Source: an uncultured cyanobacterium (GTDB lineage: Bacteria; Cyanobacteriota; Cyanobacteriia; PCC-6307; Cyanobiaceae). Taken from it: a stretch of DNA of 64,000 nt. Each line of letters starts with the position of its first letter. Within the stretch, counting starts at the first letter, position 1. The translations under genes and the position numbers were made by a program. The stretch covers positions 1-64,000 of the forward strand of contig CAIXBB010000033.1 in assembly GCA_903917565.1 (NCBI GenBank), read 5' to 3'. The notes under the pieces were generated by a model. The model worked only from the letters and a program-made list of their open reading frames with translations, did no database searches and was not told the DNA's origin. This document shows, piece after piece, positions 53,820 to 62,155 of the stretch.

Positions 53820-54181
53820 AGGGCCAGAACTTCGGCCGCGTCACGGCGCTGATCAGCTCGGTGATGGATCTGCACGTGCGCATCGCCCTGCAGGAGGCCG
53901 ACAAGGAGAAGCGGCGCCTGGTGGGCGGTGGGGTGATGCTCGGCATGGGCCTCACCCTGATGACCCTGGCGCTGGTGGCGGCCGAGCTGGTGTTGCTGCT
54001 CTGGATCCAGGGGGCCTTCGCCCTGAGCTGGCTGCAGGCCGCGGCGGCCGTGGCCGCCATCGACCTGGTGCTGGCCGGCATCAGCCTGCGCATCGGCGGC
54101 CAGATGCTGAAGGGCCCCTACCTGCCGGAAACCACCGCCGGGCTGATGCGCACCACCCGGGCTCTCACCGGCAAGTCCTGA
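53816..54181 (+). CDS. Holin-X/YqjE-family membrane protein
   Basis: 121 residues. Two TM helices (LVGGGVMLGMGLTLMTLALVAAELV and WLQAAAAVAAIDLVLAGISL) lie between short cytoplasmic ends, the layout of YqjE/phage holin-like Actinobacterial-type proteins. It is not a phage gene by context: it is coupled by ATGA overlap to the YqjD-like gene, as in the yqjD-yqjE pair of other bacteria. A role in ribosome or membrane anchoring is inference. Confidence 0.72.
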   Translation: MKGQNFGRVTALISSVMDLHVRIALQEADKEKRRLVGGGVMLGMGLTLMTLALVAAELVLLLWIQGAFALSWLQAAAAVAAIDLVLAGISLRIGGQMLKGPYLPETTAGLMRTTRALTGKS

Positions 54182-54259
54182 GGCTCGCCAGGCTCAGAAG
54201 GTCAGCTCCAGCCGCCGGCTGCGCAGGGCTCACCGGTGGCCGCCGGGGCCCAGCGCCCT

Positions 54260-55906
54260 TCAGAGCGTCACTCCCATCTTCGCCAGGGCCACCCCCTCCA
54301 CCCACACCGACACCGAGCCCCCCGTGCAGAGCCATTCCGCCCAGCCATCTGCGTTGGTGGTGATCGATGTCTGGATGTGCCCGGTCAGGTCGCGGAAGGT
54401 GGTGTTGCGCTTCCCCACCTCCATCCATTTGCTGCCGGCGGGCCCGTCGCTGAGCAGCACCGCCATGACGTAGGGGTGGCCAGGCGTGCCCAGGCGCGTC
54501 CAGCCGATGGTGTTGAAGTGGTCGAGGTAGTCGTACTGGGGGCCGTAGGCGCAGTGGGTGCGGGCCAGCAGGAAGCGGTCGATCAGGAAGCGGTGGCTGG
54601 GCAGAGTGATCGTGTACTCCTGTCCGTCCTTCCTGTCGGTGTACTGGGCGCCGTAGTAATCGGCATGGAAGATGCACGGATAGCCCTGATCACGCAGCAG
54701 GATCACGGCGTAGGCCAGGGGCTTGAACCAGGCCTCCACCACCGACTCCAGCGATTGCAGCGGCTGGGTGTCGTGGTTGTCCACCAGGGTCACCGCCAGC
54801 AGGGGGATCTGCTGCATCAAGGTGCCATCGAGCAGGCGGCTCATGTCGTAGTTGCCGCTGCTGCGGCTGGCCTGGTGGAAGTTCATGTGCAGCGGTGCAT
54901 CGAACAGGCTCATGCGCCCGCCGCTGTTGGCCGCGTACCAGTGGAGGGTCTCGATGTTGTAGCTCCAGTACTCACCCACCACGAACAGATCGCGCTGGGC
55001 GTGGTCTTCCAGCTCCGTGATCCAGTCGAGGAAGAAGTCGCTGGCGATGTGCTTGATCGCATCGAGCCGGAAGCCATCCACCCCCACGGTTTCCAGGGTC
55101 CATTGGCCCCAGTACTTCAGTTCGCCGCGTACCTCGGGATGGCTCATGTTGAGATCGCAGCCCATCAGGAAGTCGTAGTTGCCCTTCTCCAGATCCACGT
55201 TTCTCTCGAAGCCGGCGCCGTGGGAGCGCCAGACGGCCTTGTAGCCCGGATCGAGTCCGTTGAAATCGACGGCGTCGAAGTGGTACCAGTGCCACTGCAT
55301 GGTGGAGTACTGATTGGCGCGGCCGTCGAAGCGGAAACGGGTCCAGCCGCGGATCGTGCGCTCATCGCCAAGGGGCCTGTTGCGGTCGGAGGGGTCGTAG
55401 GGCGTGGCCGGATACTCCTCCTGTTCATCGGCATTCATCTTGTGGTTGAAGACCACATCCGCGTACACCTGGATCCCTGCCCCACGGCAGGCCTGCACCG
55501 CCTCCAGGTAGTCGTCCTTCGTGCCGTACTTCGTGCGCACCGTGCCCTTCTGGTCGAACTCGCCCAGATCGAACAGGTCGTAGGTGCCGTAGCCCACATC
55601 CCAGACGCTGCCGCCCTTGTAGGCCGGGGGCAGCCACAGGCCCGTGATGCCGGCCTCGGCCAGGGCCGGCGCCTCCTCCTGGAGCCGACGCCAGTGGCCG
55701 CCGTCGCCATCGCTGTACCAGTGGAACCACTGCATCAGGGTGCCGTTGAATTCCGTGGGTGCCGCCAGCTTGCGGGCGCTGATTTCGGCTTCGTGCCTGG
55801 CCAGCCACTCCCGCAGCAGGGCCACCGTCGCTGTGCCGGTGTCGAGGGCCGGATCCCTCTCCACGGCAAGAACCTCCTGTTTGAGCGCTTCAAAAGGTGA
55901 GGCCAT
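54260..55906 (-). CDS. Alpha-amylase, GH13 family
   Basis: 548 residues with no signal peptide, so probably intracellular. The catalytic barrel shows the four GH13 regions: DVVFNHKM, GVDGFRLDAIKHI (nucleophile Asp), FVVGEYW (acid/base Glu) and TLVDNHDTQPLQ (transition-state Asp). The opening GTLMQWFHWYSDGDGGHW and YKGGSVWDVGYGTYDLFDLGEF match the glucan 1,4-alpha-maltohexaosidase-like subgroup (GH13_5). It would hydrolyse internal alpha-1,4 links of glycogen or starch. The C-terminal beta domain (about 440-548) is intact. A single gene, convergent with the holin-like gene. Confidence 0.93.
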   Translation of the reverse strand: MASPFEALKQEVLAVERDPALDTGTATVALLREWLARHEAEISARKLAAPTEFNGTLMQWFHWYSDGDGGHWRRLQEEAPALAEAGITGLWLPPAYKGGSVWDVGYGTYDLFDLGEFDQKGTVRTKYGTKDDYLEAVQACRGAGIQVYADVVFNHKMNADEQEEYPATPYDPSDRNRPLGDERTIRGWTRFRFDGRANQYSTMQWHWYHFDAVDFNGLDPGYKAVWRSHGAGFERNVDLEKGNYDFLMGCDLNMSHPEVRGELKYWGQWTLETVGVDGFRLDAIKHIASDFFLDWITELEDHAQRDLFVVGEYWSYNIETLHWYAANSGGRMSLFDAPLHMNFHQASRSSGNYDMSRLLDGTLMQQIPLLAVTLVDNHDTQPLQSLESVVEAWFKPLAYAVILLRDQGYPCIFHADYYGAQYTDRKDGQEYTITLPSHRFLIDRFLLARTHCAYGPQYDYLDHFNTIGWTRLGTPGHPYVMAVLLSDGPAGSKWMEVGKRNTTFRDLTGHIQTSITTNADGWAEWLCTGGSVSVWVEGVALAKMGVTL

Positions 55907-55974
55907 GGGGGCTGGTGGCGGCGTAGGCAGGACCCACCGCTAGCAGTGCTGGCCAGGAGTTGCCGTGGCGGCTC

Positions 55975-57150
55975 TCAGCGGATGTCGTAGCGGAGCCAGC
56001 GGCAGTCGATGCCGCCGTTGCTCACCGGCACCCGGCGGCTGGCCTTCATGCGCAGGGCACCCGTGAGGGCGGGGTTGCCGCTCAGCAGCCACAGGGTCCA
56101 GCCGCCGCAGCGCTCCTTCAGCATCCGCCCCAGATCCCCGTAGAGCTCCTCCAGGTCGTCATCGGCACCGAGCCGTTCGCCGTAGGGCGGGTTGCACACC
56201 AGCACCCCGGGCGTCTGCGGGGGACGGAAATCGCGGCAATCCCCCTCCTGGAGATCGATCCACTCGGCCACCCCCGCCGCCGCCGCGTTGCTGCGGGCCA
56301 TGGCCAGCACGGCGGCCTCCCGCTCCATCCCCACGATGGCGGCCAGGGGTTCGCCGCCTGGGAGGCAGGAGCGGGCCATGGCTGTGGCGGCGGACCGCTC
56401 CCGTTGCCACAGGGCGGCATCAAAATCGGGCCAGCGCTCCAGGCCGAACGTGCGCTCCAGGCCGGGGGCACGGCCGAGGGCCCGGCAGGCGGCCTCGATC
56501 AGCAGGGTGCCGGAGCCGCAGAAGGGATCGGCCAGGGGCACCCGTCCGTCCCAGCCGGTGTGGGCGATCAATCCGGCGGCCAGATTCTCCTTGAGGGGAG
56601 CCAGGCCCATGGCGGCCCTGTAACCACGCCGGTGCAGGCTGGCGCCGCCGCCATCCAGGCTCAGCACCGCCTCGGGGCCGCTGCCCCCGGGCCGCCCAGG
56701 ACTGAGGTGCAGGTGCAGCACCAGGTCGGCATCGTCCAGGTCCACCGAGGAGCGCGATCCCCAGACCTGGCGCTGCCGGTCGACCAGGGCGTTCTTCACC
56801 TGCAGGGCGCTGTAGTGGCTGTGATTCAGCCCGGGCACGCTGCCGCTGGCCTCCACCCGGAAGCTCAGCTGCGGCGGCAGCCACCGCTCCCAGTCGGCGG
56901 CCCGCTGCACGCCGTCGTAGAGCTCCTCACGGTCGCGGCAGGGGAAGCGGGCCAGCTGGCGCAGGAAACGGAACGGCAGCCGCGCCTGCAGATGCAGCCG
57001 GTAAAAGGTGGCCGGGTCGGCCCGCAGGCCCACGGCGCGCCGCAGGGGGCGCACTTCACTGGCGCCGAGGGCTGCCACTTCGGCCGCCGCCGGCTCCTCC
57101 AGCCCCGGAGGGACCACGGCGATGACGTCGAAGCGGGAGGGGCTGGCCAT
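55975..57150 (-). CDS. THUMP-domain rRNA guanine methyltransferase (RlmL type)
   Basis: 391 residues. The N-terminal THUMP region (about 1-155) has VPPGLEEPAAAEVAALG and YSALQVKNALVDRQRQ. The Rossmann methyltransferase (about 165-391) has PLADPFCGSGTLLIEAACRA (motif I) and VLVCNPPYGERLG, the N-P-P-Y motif of guanine/adenine N-methyltransferases. It matches RlmL-type enzymes (23S rRNA m2G), without the RlmK half seen in E. coli RlmKL. Upstream of it, divergent, is the ssrA gene. Confidence 0.9.
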   Translation of the reverse strand: MASPSRFDVIAVVPPGLEEPAAAEVAALGASEVRPLRRAVGLRADPATFYRLHLQARLPFRFLRQLARFPCRDREELYDGVQRAADWERWLPPQLSFRVEASGSVPGLNHSHYSALQVKNALVDRQRQVWGSRSSVDLDDADLVLHLHLSPGRPGGSGPEAVLSLDGGGASLHRRGYRAAMGLAPLKENLAAGLIAHTGWDGRVPLADPFCGSGTLLIEAACRALGRAPGLERTFGLERWPDFDAALWQRERSAATAMARSCLPGGEPLAAIVGMEREAAVLAMARSNAAAAGVAEWIDLQEGDCRDFRPPQTPGVLVCNPPYGERLGADDDLEELYGDLGRMLKERCGGWTLWLLSGNPALTGALRMKASRRVPVSNGGIDCRWLRYDIR

Positions 57151-57189
57151 CCGCCCATGCTGCTTGCTAGGTGGCGGCCTGAAGGTGGC

Positions 57190-57500
57190 AAGATGAACAG
57201 GCTCGTCTTCGGACGAACTAGGTGGTCCACACCAGTGTCTCGGACAGCGGTTCGATTCCGCTCAGCTCCATTCCCTTCGACCCACCGGCCCCGGCCGGTC
57301 CGTCATCCCGGGGCTGCAATGGTTTCGACGGGGCATGAGGAGGGTGACTGAAGCCTGCTCGGTAAGAGCGAACCCGTAACAGCGAACAACATCGTTCGTT
57401 TCTCCCGTCAAGCTGCCCCCGTGGCCGCCTGACACTCTTAACGGAGACGGGGTGAGGTCAGCCTTGTCACCCAAATGACCCATGGGCCCTGGAAGGGGCC
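57190..57500 (+). ncRNA. ssrA: Circularly permuted two-piece tmRNA
   Basis: The two halves of the tRNA-like domain are in reverse order. First comes the acceptor piece (about 57190-57270): pseudoknot-like stems, a T arm AGCGG TTCGATT CCGCT, then CAGCTCC and discriminator A at 57270, CCA not encoded. A 39-base spacer follows, with the inverted repeat ACCGGCC/GGCCGGT. Then the coding piece starts at 57310: GGGGCTGCAATGGTTTCGAC. GGGGCUG pairs with CAGCUCC and includes the G3-U70 wobble that marks alanine charging. The reading frame at 57382 encodes the degradation tag. Such permuted genes are known in picocyanobacteria and are cut to give two RNA chains. Outer ends are approximate. Confidence 0.93.
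57382..57432 (+). other. tmRNA tag reading frame
   Basis: Resume codon GCG at 57382-57384 and stop TGA at 57430-57432 encode ANNIVRFSRQAAPVAA. The end PVAA and the start ANNIV fit cyanobacterial tags recognised by ClpXP-type proteases. It lies inside the coding piece, downstream of the CGTAACAGC segment, as expected. Confidence 0.93.
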
Positions 57501-57504
57501 TTTT
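57485..57504 (+). terminator. Possible intrinsic terminator of ssrA
   Basis: GGCCC (57485-57489), a 6-base loop and GGGCC (57496-57500) are followed by TTTT (57501-57504). The stem is short but the T-run follows at once. It fits the end of the coding piece. Confidence 0.55.
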
Positions 57505-57851
57505 CAATGTGGGGTCCGTGGAGACCGGGGCCGACCTTGCTAGGACGAGGTTCTCCCTCGCCACTTTCGGTGATGGAATGCTGCATGCACGTCGTTGTTC
57601 TGACGGTCGTGGCGGAGGCCGTTGGCCTGGCGATCCCCGCTGGTCAGGCACGCCCTAATTCGGGGGGGGCTCGGAGGGCCGGCCTCCGGCGGGGGGGTGG
57701 CTCCCGGCGCTGACAGTGCAGGAACAGCGTTCAAGACCCGGCCACTGGCCGGCGATCTGGATTCAATCCGCGAGCTCGACGTCTGCAGAAGCCGTTCGGG
57801 GTTTGTTCTGAGGGTCCCACGAGCTGTCTGGGCGGACGTCCCCAGCCCGGC
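57505..57851. other. Intergenic region without a supportable gene
   Basis: About 350 bases between ssrA and the end of the PilZ gene. It has a G-rich run (57660-57668), the repeat GGAGGGCCGGCCTCC (57672-57686, a 15-base near-perfect palindrome) and no frame with a recognisable domain. CTTGCTAGG occurs at 57537-57545, as before ssrA, but no downstream gene follows it on the plus strand. Confidence 0.4.
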
Positions 57852-58325
57852 TCAGAACGGATCCGTCTTGATCAGCAACCGGAGAAAGGTCTTGGAAATG
57901 TCGAAGTCGTTCTCAAACCTCAGCCCGGAGTAGTGGGCACCTCTCAGTTGGTTGATCCAGATCAGCTCTCCCCTGGCTTCGATGATCTCCTTGCCGCTGG
58001 GGTCGTGGAAGCAAATCTGGGCAGGCATTCCCATGGGGACTTCCTGGAAGCTGCGAATACACGCTCCAGAGCGGCTCACATCCCAGAGGTGTCCCGAATA
58101 ACAATGATCCTGAAAAAATACCTCGACTTGAATGAGGACCTGGAAAAAGGGTGCTGAAAACTTGGGTTTTCGGGTAGGGAGTGTTGATTCCTTCATGTCC
58201 CTGAGTTGAGGAGATTGGCTCAAGGCAGGTTTCAGTGTTCTGAAGAATCGGTCTGGAGACCCTACCAAAACTGGCAGGGACCGTCCACTAAGGATTCCAA
58301 TCGATGATGGATTGCTGGCTGACAT
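57852..58325 (-). CDS. PilZ-domain protein
   Basis: 157 residues; a shorter form could start at Met about residue 44. The C-terminal part (about 50-155) has the PilZ fold: VEVFFQDHCYSGHLWDVSRSGACIRS, where the D-x-S-x-x-G motif of PilZ is complete, and LIWIN and YSGLRFEND. The preceding R-x-x-x-R of c-di-GMP-binding members is replaced by TRKPKFSAP, so binding of c-di-GMP is uncertain. The gene is less GC-rich than its neighbours. No operon partner is seen. Confidence 0.75.
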   Translation of the reverse strand: MSASNPSSIGILSGRSLPVLVGSPDRFFRTLKPALSQSPQLRDMKESTLPTRKPKFSAPFFQVLIQVEVFFQDHCYSGHLWDVSRSGACIRSFQEVPMGMPAQICFHDPSGKEIIEARGELIWINQLRGAHYSGLRFENDFDISKTFLRLLIKTDPF

Positions 58326-58355
58326 GTGCCTGTAGGGATCGCCACAGGCCCCTGC

Positions 58356-58835
58356 TCAGGGAGTGTTGCTCGCCGGCGCCTCGGAGAAACTGCTCCAACG
58401 TTTGAGTTCCTCGATCGTCTGTACCCCATCCACCCGCTTGGTCCCCAGGACCCAGGTGGGGTAGGCCTTGATGCCCGCTTCCTGACAGCGTTCGCGACCC
58501 TCCTTGGTTTTGTCGCACTCCACGTAGGGCAGCCGATCGCCAGCCTGCTGGCCGAAGAGACTTTTCTGGCGGAAACAGGCCGGGCACCACCAGGCGCCGT
58601 AGAACAGCGCCCCGATGCGACGCAGGTGCTCCGCCAGCTCGAGTTGGGCGCTGCCGGACGGTGCCAGGGCCTCCCCAAGCGTGGGGGTGGTGGAGACTCC
58701 GGCCTGGCCCCCATGGGCGGGGACAGTGAAGGTCAGCGCACACCCCAACAGGGTAGGCAGAGCGCCCAGCAGCAGCCGTCGCCGCTTCAGGGCCGCAGCC
58801 CGGCTGGCCGTCTTGGAGGGGGAGGACAAGCGCAT
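58356..58835 (-). CDS. Thioredoxin-like protein, VKOR-partner type
   Basis: 159 residues from ATG 58835. An N-terminal basic stretch and hydrophobic signal (about 20-40, LLLGALPTLLGCAL) is followed by a thioredoxin-like domain: LRRIGALFYGAWWCPACFRQKSLFG with the redox C-P-A-C (84-87), VECDKTKEGRERC with two more Cys, and GIKAYPTWVLG with the cis-Pro. This is the domain found C-terminally fused to VKOR in many bacteria; here it is a separate exported protein. It would catalyse disulfide formation, probably with a VKOR encoded elsewhere. Confidence 0.82.
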   Translation of the reverse strand: MRLSSPSKTASRAAALKRRRLLLGALPTLLGCALTFTVPAHGGQAGVSTTPTLGEALAPSGSAQLELAEHLRRIGALFYGAWWCPACFRQKSLFGQQAGDRLPYVECDKTKEGRERCQEAGIKAYPTWVLGTKRVDGVQTIEELKRWSSFSEAPASNTP

Positions 58836-58982
58836 CGACGGGCGGAAAGAACTGAAATCTAGGCGGCACCCTTGGGCCCGTACGGGCTTCCGCCCTGCCG
58901 GGGCCTGTGAATTCATCGGCAAGACTGGGACAATTTCAAGGATCGACGGTGACGGGCGCCCTGGCGACATGAGCGTGACGAG

Positions 58983-59960
58983 ATGAGCGTGAATGGGTAC
59001 CGCGACTATTTCAAGGTTCTTGGCGTCGAAAGGGGCACCGATGCCGATGGCGTCAAGCGCGCCTTCCGCAAGCTTGCCCGTCAACACCACCCGGACGTGA
59101 ATCCCGGCGATGCTTCCGCCGAGGCCCGCTTCAAGGAGATCAGCGAGGCCTATGAAGTGCTCTCCGACCCCGAAAAGCGCCGTCGCTACGAGCAGTTCGG
59201 CCAGTACTGGAACCAGATGGGCGGTGGCGGCGGCGGCGCTCCCGGGGTTGATGTGGACTTCGGCCGCTATGGCAACTTCGACGACTTCATCAACGATCTT
59301 CTGGGCCGTTTCGGCGGGGGGGCCGCGGCCGGCGCCCCTGGCGGCTTCGGCTTCGGCAGCGGTTTCCCCGGGGGGTTCGCCTCCGGATTCGGTGGCGCCG
59401 GGGCCGAGCGCTCCACCCAGGTCCAGCTCGATGCTGAAGCCACGATCAGCCTGCCGGTGGCCGATGCCTTCCGCGGCTGTGAGCGCACCCTCGCCGTCAA
59501 TGAGGAGCGGGTGCAGGTGCGCATCCCCGCCGGCGTGAAAGACGGCAGTCGCCTGCGGCTGAAGGGCAAGGGGAACCTGCAGCCCGGCACCGGACGCCGC
59601 GGCGACCTCTACCTCACCCTCAAGCTCCAGTCCCACCCCGTCTGGCGTCTCGATGGCGATCAGCTGCGGGCCGAACTTCCCCTCAGCCTCGACGAACTGG
59701 CCCTCGGCGGCGAGGTGCGTGTGGCCACCCCAGATGGGGAAGCCACGATCCAGGTGCCCCCCGGCATGACCCTCGGCCGTAGCCTGCGGCTCAAAGGCAA
59801 GGGCTGGCCGGTGAAAGACGGCAGGGGCGATCTGCTGTTCACCCCCACCCTCAAGCTCCCCGAAACCCTCAGCCCCGAGGAGCGACAGCTGCTGGAGCAG
59901 CTGCGTCTGGCCCGCAGCGTCGATCCTCGCCAGGACTGGATCAGCGCCGCCGCTCTCTAG
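58983..59960 (+). CDS. CbpA-type J-domain co-chaperone
   Basis: 325 residues. The J domain (about 5-70) has YRDYFKVLGVERGTDADGVKRAFRKLARQHHPDVNPGD, with the H-P-D motif. A Gly/Phe-rich linker (about 82-140) follows, then two beta-sandwich client domains (RIPAGVKDGSRLRLKGKG and IQVPPGMTLGRSLRLKGKG). There is no Cys-rich zinc region, so this is a type II (CbpA/DnaJ2) protein that delivers clients to DnaK. Length and order are normal. Confidence 0.94.
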   Translation: MSVNGYRDYFKVLGVERGTDADGVKRAFRKLARQHHPDVNPGDASAEARFKEISEAYEVLSDPEKRRRYEQFGQYWNQMGGGGGGAPGVDVDFGRYGNFDDFINDLLGRFGGGAAAGAPGGFGFGSGFPGGFASGFGGAGAERSTQVQLDAEATISLPVADAFRGCERTLAVNEERVQVRIPAGVKDGSRLRLKGKGNLQPGTGRRGDLYLTLKLQSHPVWRLDGDQLRAELPLSLDELALGGEVRVATPDGEATIQVPPGMTLGRSLRLKGKGWPVKDGRGDLLFTPTLKLPETLSPEERQLLEQLRLARSVDPRQDWISAAAL

Positions 59961-59981
59961 GCGGCAGCCATACGGGCGCTG

Positions 59982-59999
59982 ATCCAGCCAACTGGATTT
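59982..59999 (+). terminator. Weak hairpin terminator after the J-domain gene
   Basis: ATCCAG (59982-59987), loop CCAA, CTGGAT (59992-59997), then TT. A 6-bp stem and two to three T residues; weak but in the right place, 22 bases after the stop. Confidence 0.35.
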
Positions 60000-60018
60000 C
60001 CAAGGCCGTTGGCCTGGT

Positions 60019-61029
60019 TTGGGACAACAACCGTGGTGGTTGTGGCTTGCGCTTCTGGTGATTGGCGTTTTGGTCGCCCTGAAGGCGGTGAGCCCCCATG
60101 ACGCAACCATGAAGAGGGCCCTGGTTCAGGAGGAATCCCTCCAGGTCGATCCCCGGACCGAGCTCAGCAACGCCAAGGGATTTGGCGTGGAAGTCGGCTC
60201 CTGCATCGAGAATCTGCATCGTCTGTCGCTGCGGCAGAGAAGCTTCATTGCCTAGGGCTTTACCTGGATGGAATGGCCAAGGGAAGTCCAGGATCTTCTT
60301 GAAAAGCAGGGTATCAGCGCACTTCAGTTGGTGGAACTCACCAATCAGGTCAACTCCTCGTCAGCCCAGATTCAGCCAGATGCATCACTCCGGTGGCTCG
60401 GCCTGGCGATCGTTTTTATCAACTCTCTCGCTATTCTGCAAGCTTCTATATCCCTTCTGTTGATCTAAGACGCTCTCCCTTTGAGCGGTTGTTACTGTCG
60501 ATCATTTTTGAGGTGGATACCGACGTATTTGCCCGACAGAAAGCATACTTTGTTTTGGTGCATGATCAGGATTCAAGAAACAGCCAGATTGGAGCTTGCG
60601 CATCGATTGATAGCTACAACATTGAAGAAGTTCGATTTATTTCTTCCTATCATTCCTATGGAACGGACTGGGGGCTCTACCAGGGTGATCTGGATGACTC
60701 AAGGCTTGCTGCTGATCGCGATGCTGATCGTGCTTCTGGCTCCTTCGTTGGTCGGAGAGCTGGGCGATGTACGGCTGGCCTTCCATCCAAAGCCCTGCTG
60801 ACGCTGCTTTTCCTCCAGCAGTCCTACAAGGCTGAATTGCCGTCGTTGAGTTATCTCACCTTCCTCGACTGCCTGCCTGCCTATTCCTGCATTGGTTCTC
60901 TGCTGTTGTTCATGCTCTTTCTTTGGGGTACCAATGTCCTTGAGAAGGATCAACGGTAGGGACAGAATCTTTCAGTTGACTGCTTTCGTGGGTTTTTCTG
61001 TGATTGCTATCTGGGCCTGGATTGCATGA
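60019..61029 (+). pseudogene. Pentameric ligand-gated ion channel homologue, degenerate
   Basis: Reading through five disruptions gives a bacterial Cys-loop-receptor-type protein. Frame 1: N-terminal TM (WWLWLALLVIGVLVAL), then VEVGSCIENLHRLSLRQRSFIA, TAG at 60253, and GFTWMEWPREVQDLL. Frame 0 (from about 60400): YSASFYIPSVDLRRSPFERL, the D-L-R-x-x-P-F-D/E motif. Frame 1 again (about 60675): TRVIWMTQGLLLIAMLIVLL (TM1) and GDVRLAF. Frame 0: ALLTLLFLQQSYKAELP, then SYLTFLD (TM2) and LLLFMLFLWG (TM3). Frame 1: LRRINGRDRIFQ and a last TM ending AIWAWIA at 61029. The region is AT-richer than its neighbours. The gene is almost certainly dead. Confidence 0.72.
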
Positions 61030-61081
61030 TGGGAGCAGGCCTCCAATGATCCACTCGATTTATCTCAGGCAGGCGGGGCTT

Positions 61082-61087
61082 TAGGAT
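61082..61087 (+). promoter_or_regulatory. Possible -10 element of hemB
   Basis: TAGGAT, preceded by GGCTT, lies 21 bases before the hemB ATG. It is the same hexamer as before psbX. No -35 is clear. Confidence 0.3.
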
Positions 61088-61108
61088 GATCCAACTGATC
61101 ACCTCTGC

Positions 61109-62110
61109 ATGGAACTCGCCTACCGTCCCCGTCGTTTGCGCCGTACGCCGGCCCTGAGGGCCATGGTGCGGGAGTTCCAGCTGAGCGCCGCCGACTTCAT
61201 CTATCCCCTGTTCGTGCATGAGGGGGCCACCAATGAACCGATCGGGGCCATGCCCGGGGCCCAGCGCTGGAGCCTCGAGGGGCTGGTGGCTGAAGTGGAG
61301 AGGGCCTGGGATCTGGGCATTCGCTGTGTGGTGCTGTTTCCCAAGGTGGCCGATGGCCTCAAAACGGAGGACGGCAGTGAGTGCTTCAACGACGGCGGCC
61401 TGATTCCCCGGGCGATCCGCCGCCTGAAGCAGGAGCATCCGGCCATGACGATCATGACCGATGTCGCCCTTGATCCCTACTCCTGCGATGGTCATGACGG
61501 CATCGTCAGCGCCGAAGGGGTGGTGCTCAACGACGACACCGTGGCGATCCTCTGCCGCCAGGCCCTGGCCCAGGCCCAGGCCGGTGCCGATCTGATCGGC
61601 CCCAGCGACATGATGGACGGACGGGTGGGGGCCATCCGTGAAGCCCTCGACGAGGAAGGCTTCGAGCATGTGGGGATCATCAGCTACACCGCCAAGTACG
61701 CCTCCGCCTACTACGGCCCCTTCCGCGAAGCCCTCGATTCCGCCCCCCGGGCCGTGGGCAACAAGCCCATCCCGACCGACAAGAGCACCTATCAGATGGA
61801 CCCGGCCAACGGCCGCGAAGCCCTCACTGAAGCCCTGCTCGATGAACAGGAGGGGGCCGACATCCTGATGGTGAAGCCCGGCCTGGCCTACCTCGACGTC
61901 ATCCATCGCCTGCGGGGCGAGAGCGAGCTGCCCATCGCCGCCTACAACGTCAGCGGTGAGTACGCCATGGTGAAGGCTGCCGCCGAGCGGGGCTGGATCG
62001 ACGAGCGGGCGGTGGTGCTGGAAACGCTGCTGTGTTTCAAGCGGGCCGGCGCCGACCTGATCCTTACCTACCACGCCTGCGACGCCGCCCAGTGGCTGCG
62101 CGACGGCTGA
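61109..62110 (+). CDS. hemB: Delta-aminolevulinic acid dehydratase (porphobilinogen synthase)
   Basis: 333 residues. It joins two aminolevulinates to porphobilinogen for haem, chlorophyll and bilins. Schiff-base lysines are in SYTAKYASAYYGPF (about 200) and LMVKPGLAYLD (about 255). The metal region reads DVALDPYSCDGHDG, with Ala and Asp instead of the zinc Cys set, so it is the Mg/K-dependent type usual in phototrophs. The length is normal, and it is followed by a VOC gene and mutS2 on the same strand. Confidence 0.97.
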   Translation: MELAYRPRRLRRTPALRAMVREFQLSAADFIYPLFVHEGATNEPIGAMPGAQRWSLEGLVAEVERAWDLGIRCVVLFPKVADGLKTEDGSECFNDGGLIPRAIRRLKQEHPAMTIMTDVALDPYSCDGHDGIVSAEGVVLNDDTVAILCRQALAQAQAGADLIGPSDMMDGRVGAIREALDEEGFEHVGIISYTAKYASAYYGPFREALDSAPRAVGNKPIPTDKSTYQMDPANGREALTEALLDEQEGADILMVKPGLAYLDVIHRLRGESELPIAAYNVSGEYAMVKAAAERGWIDERAVVLETLLCFKRAGADLILTYHACDAAQWLRDG

Positions 62111-62155
62111 ACCGCACCGCTTGAATGGAACGATGAACCGTCGTGCCCCCTTCCC

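Noticed and set aside
53816-54181. Prophage, suggested by the holin-like protein
   Set aside because: Paired with a YqjD-like gene and surrounded by core genes; no lysin, integrase or structural gene.
57188-57275. Ordinary tRNA at the ssrA acceptor piece
   Set aside because: It has a T arm and 3' acceptor strand but no anticodon arm or 5' strand; these fit the permuted tmRNA.
57660-57690. G-rich and palindromic sequence as an origin or attachment site
   Set aside because: No repeated boxes, no integrase; only a single near-palindrome in GC-rich DNA.
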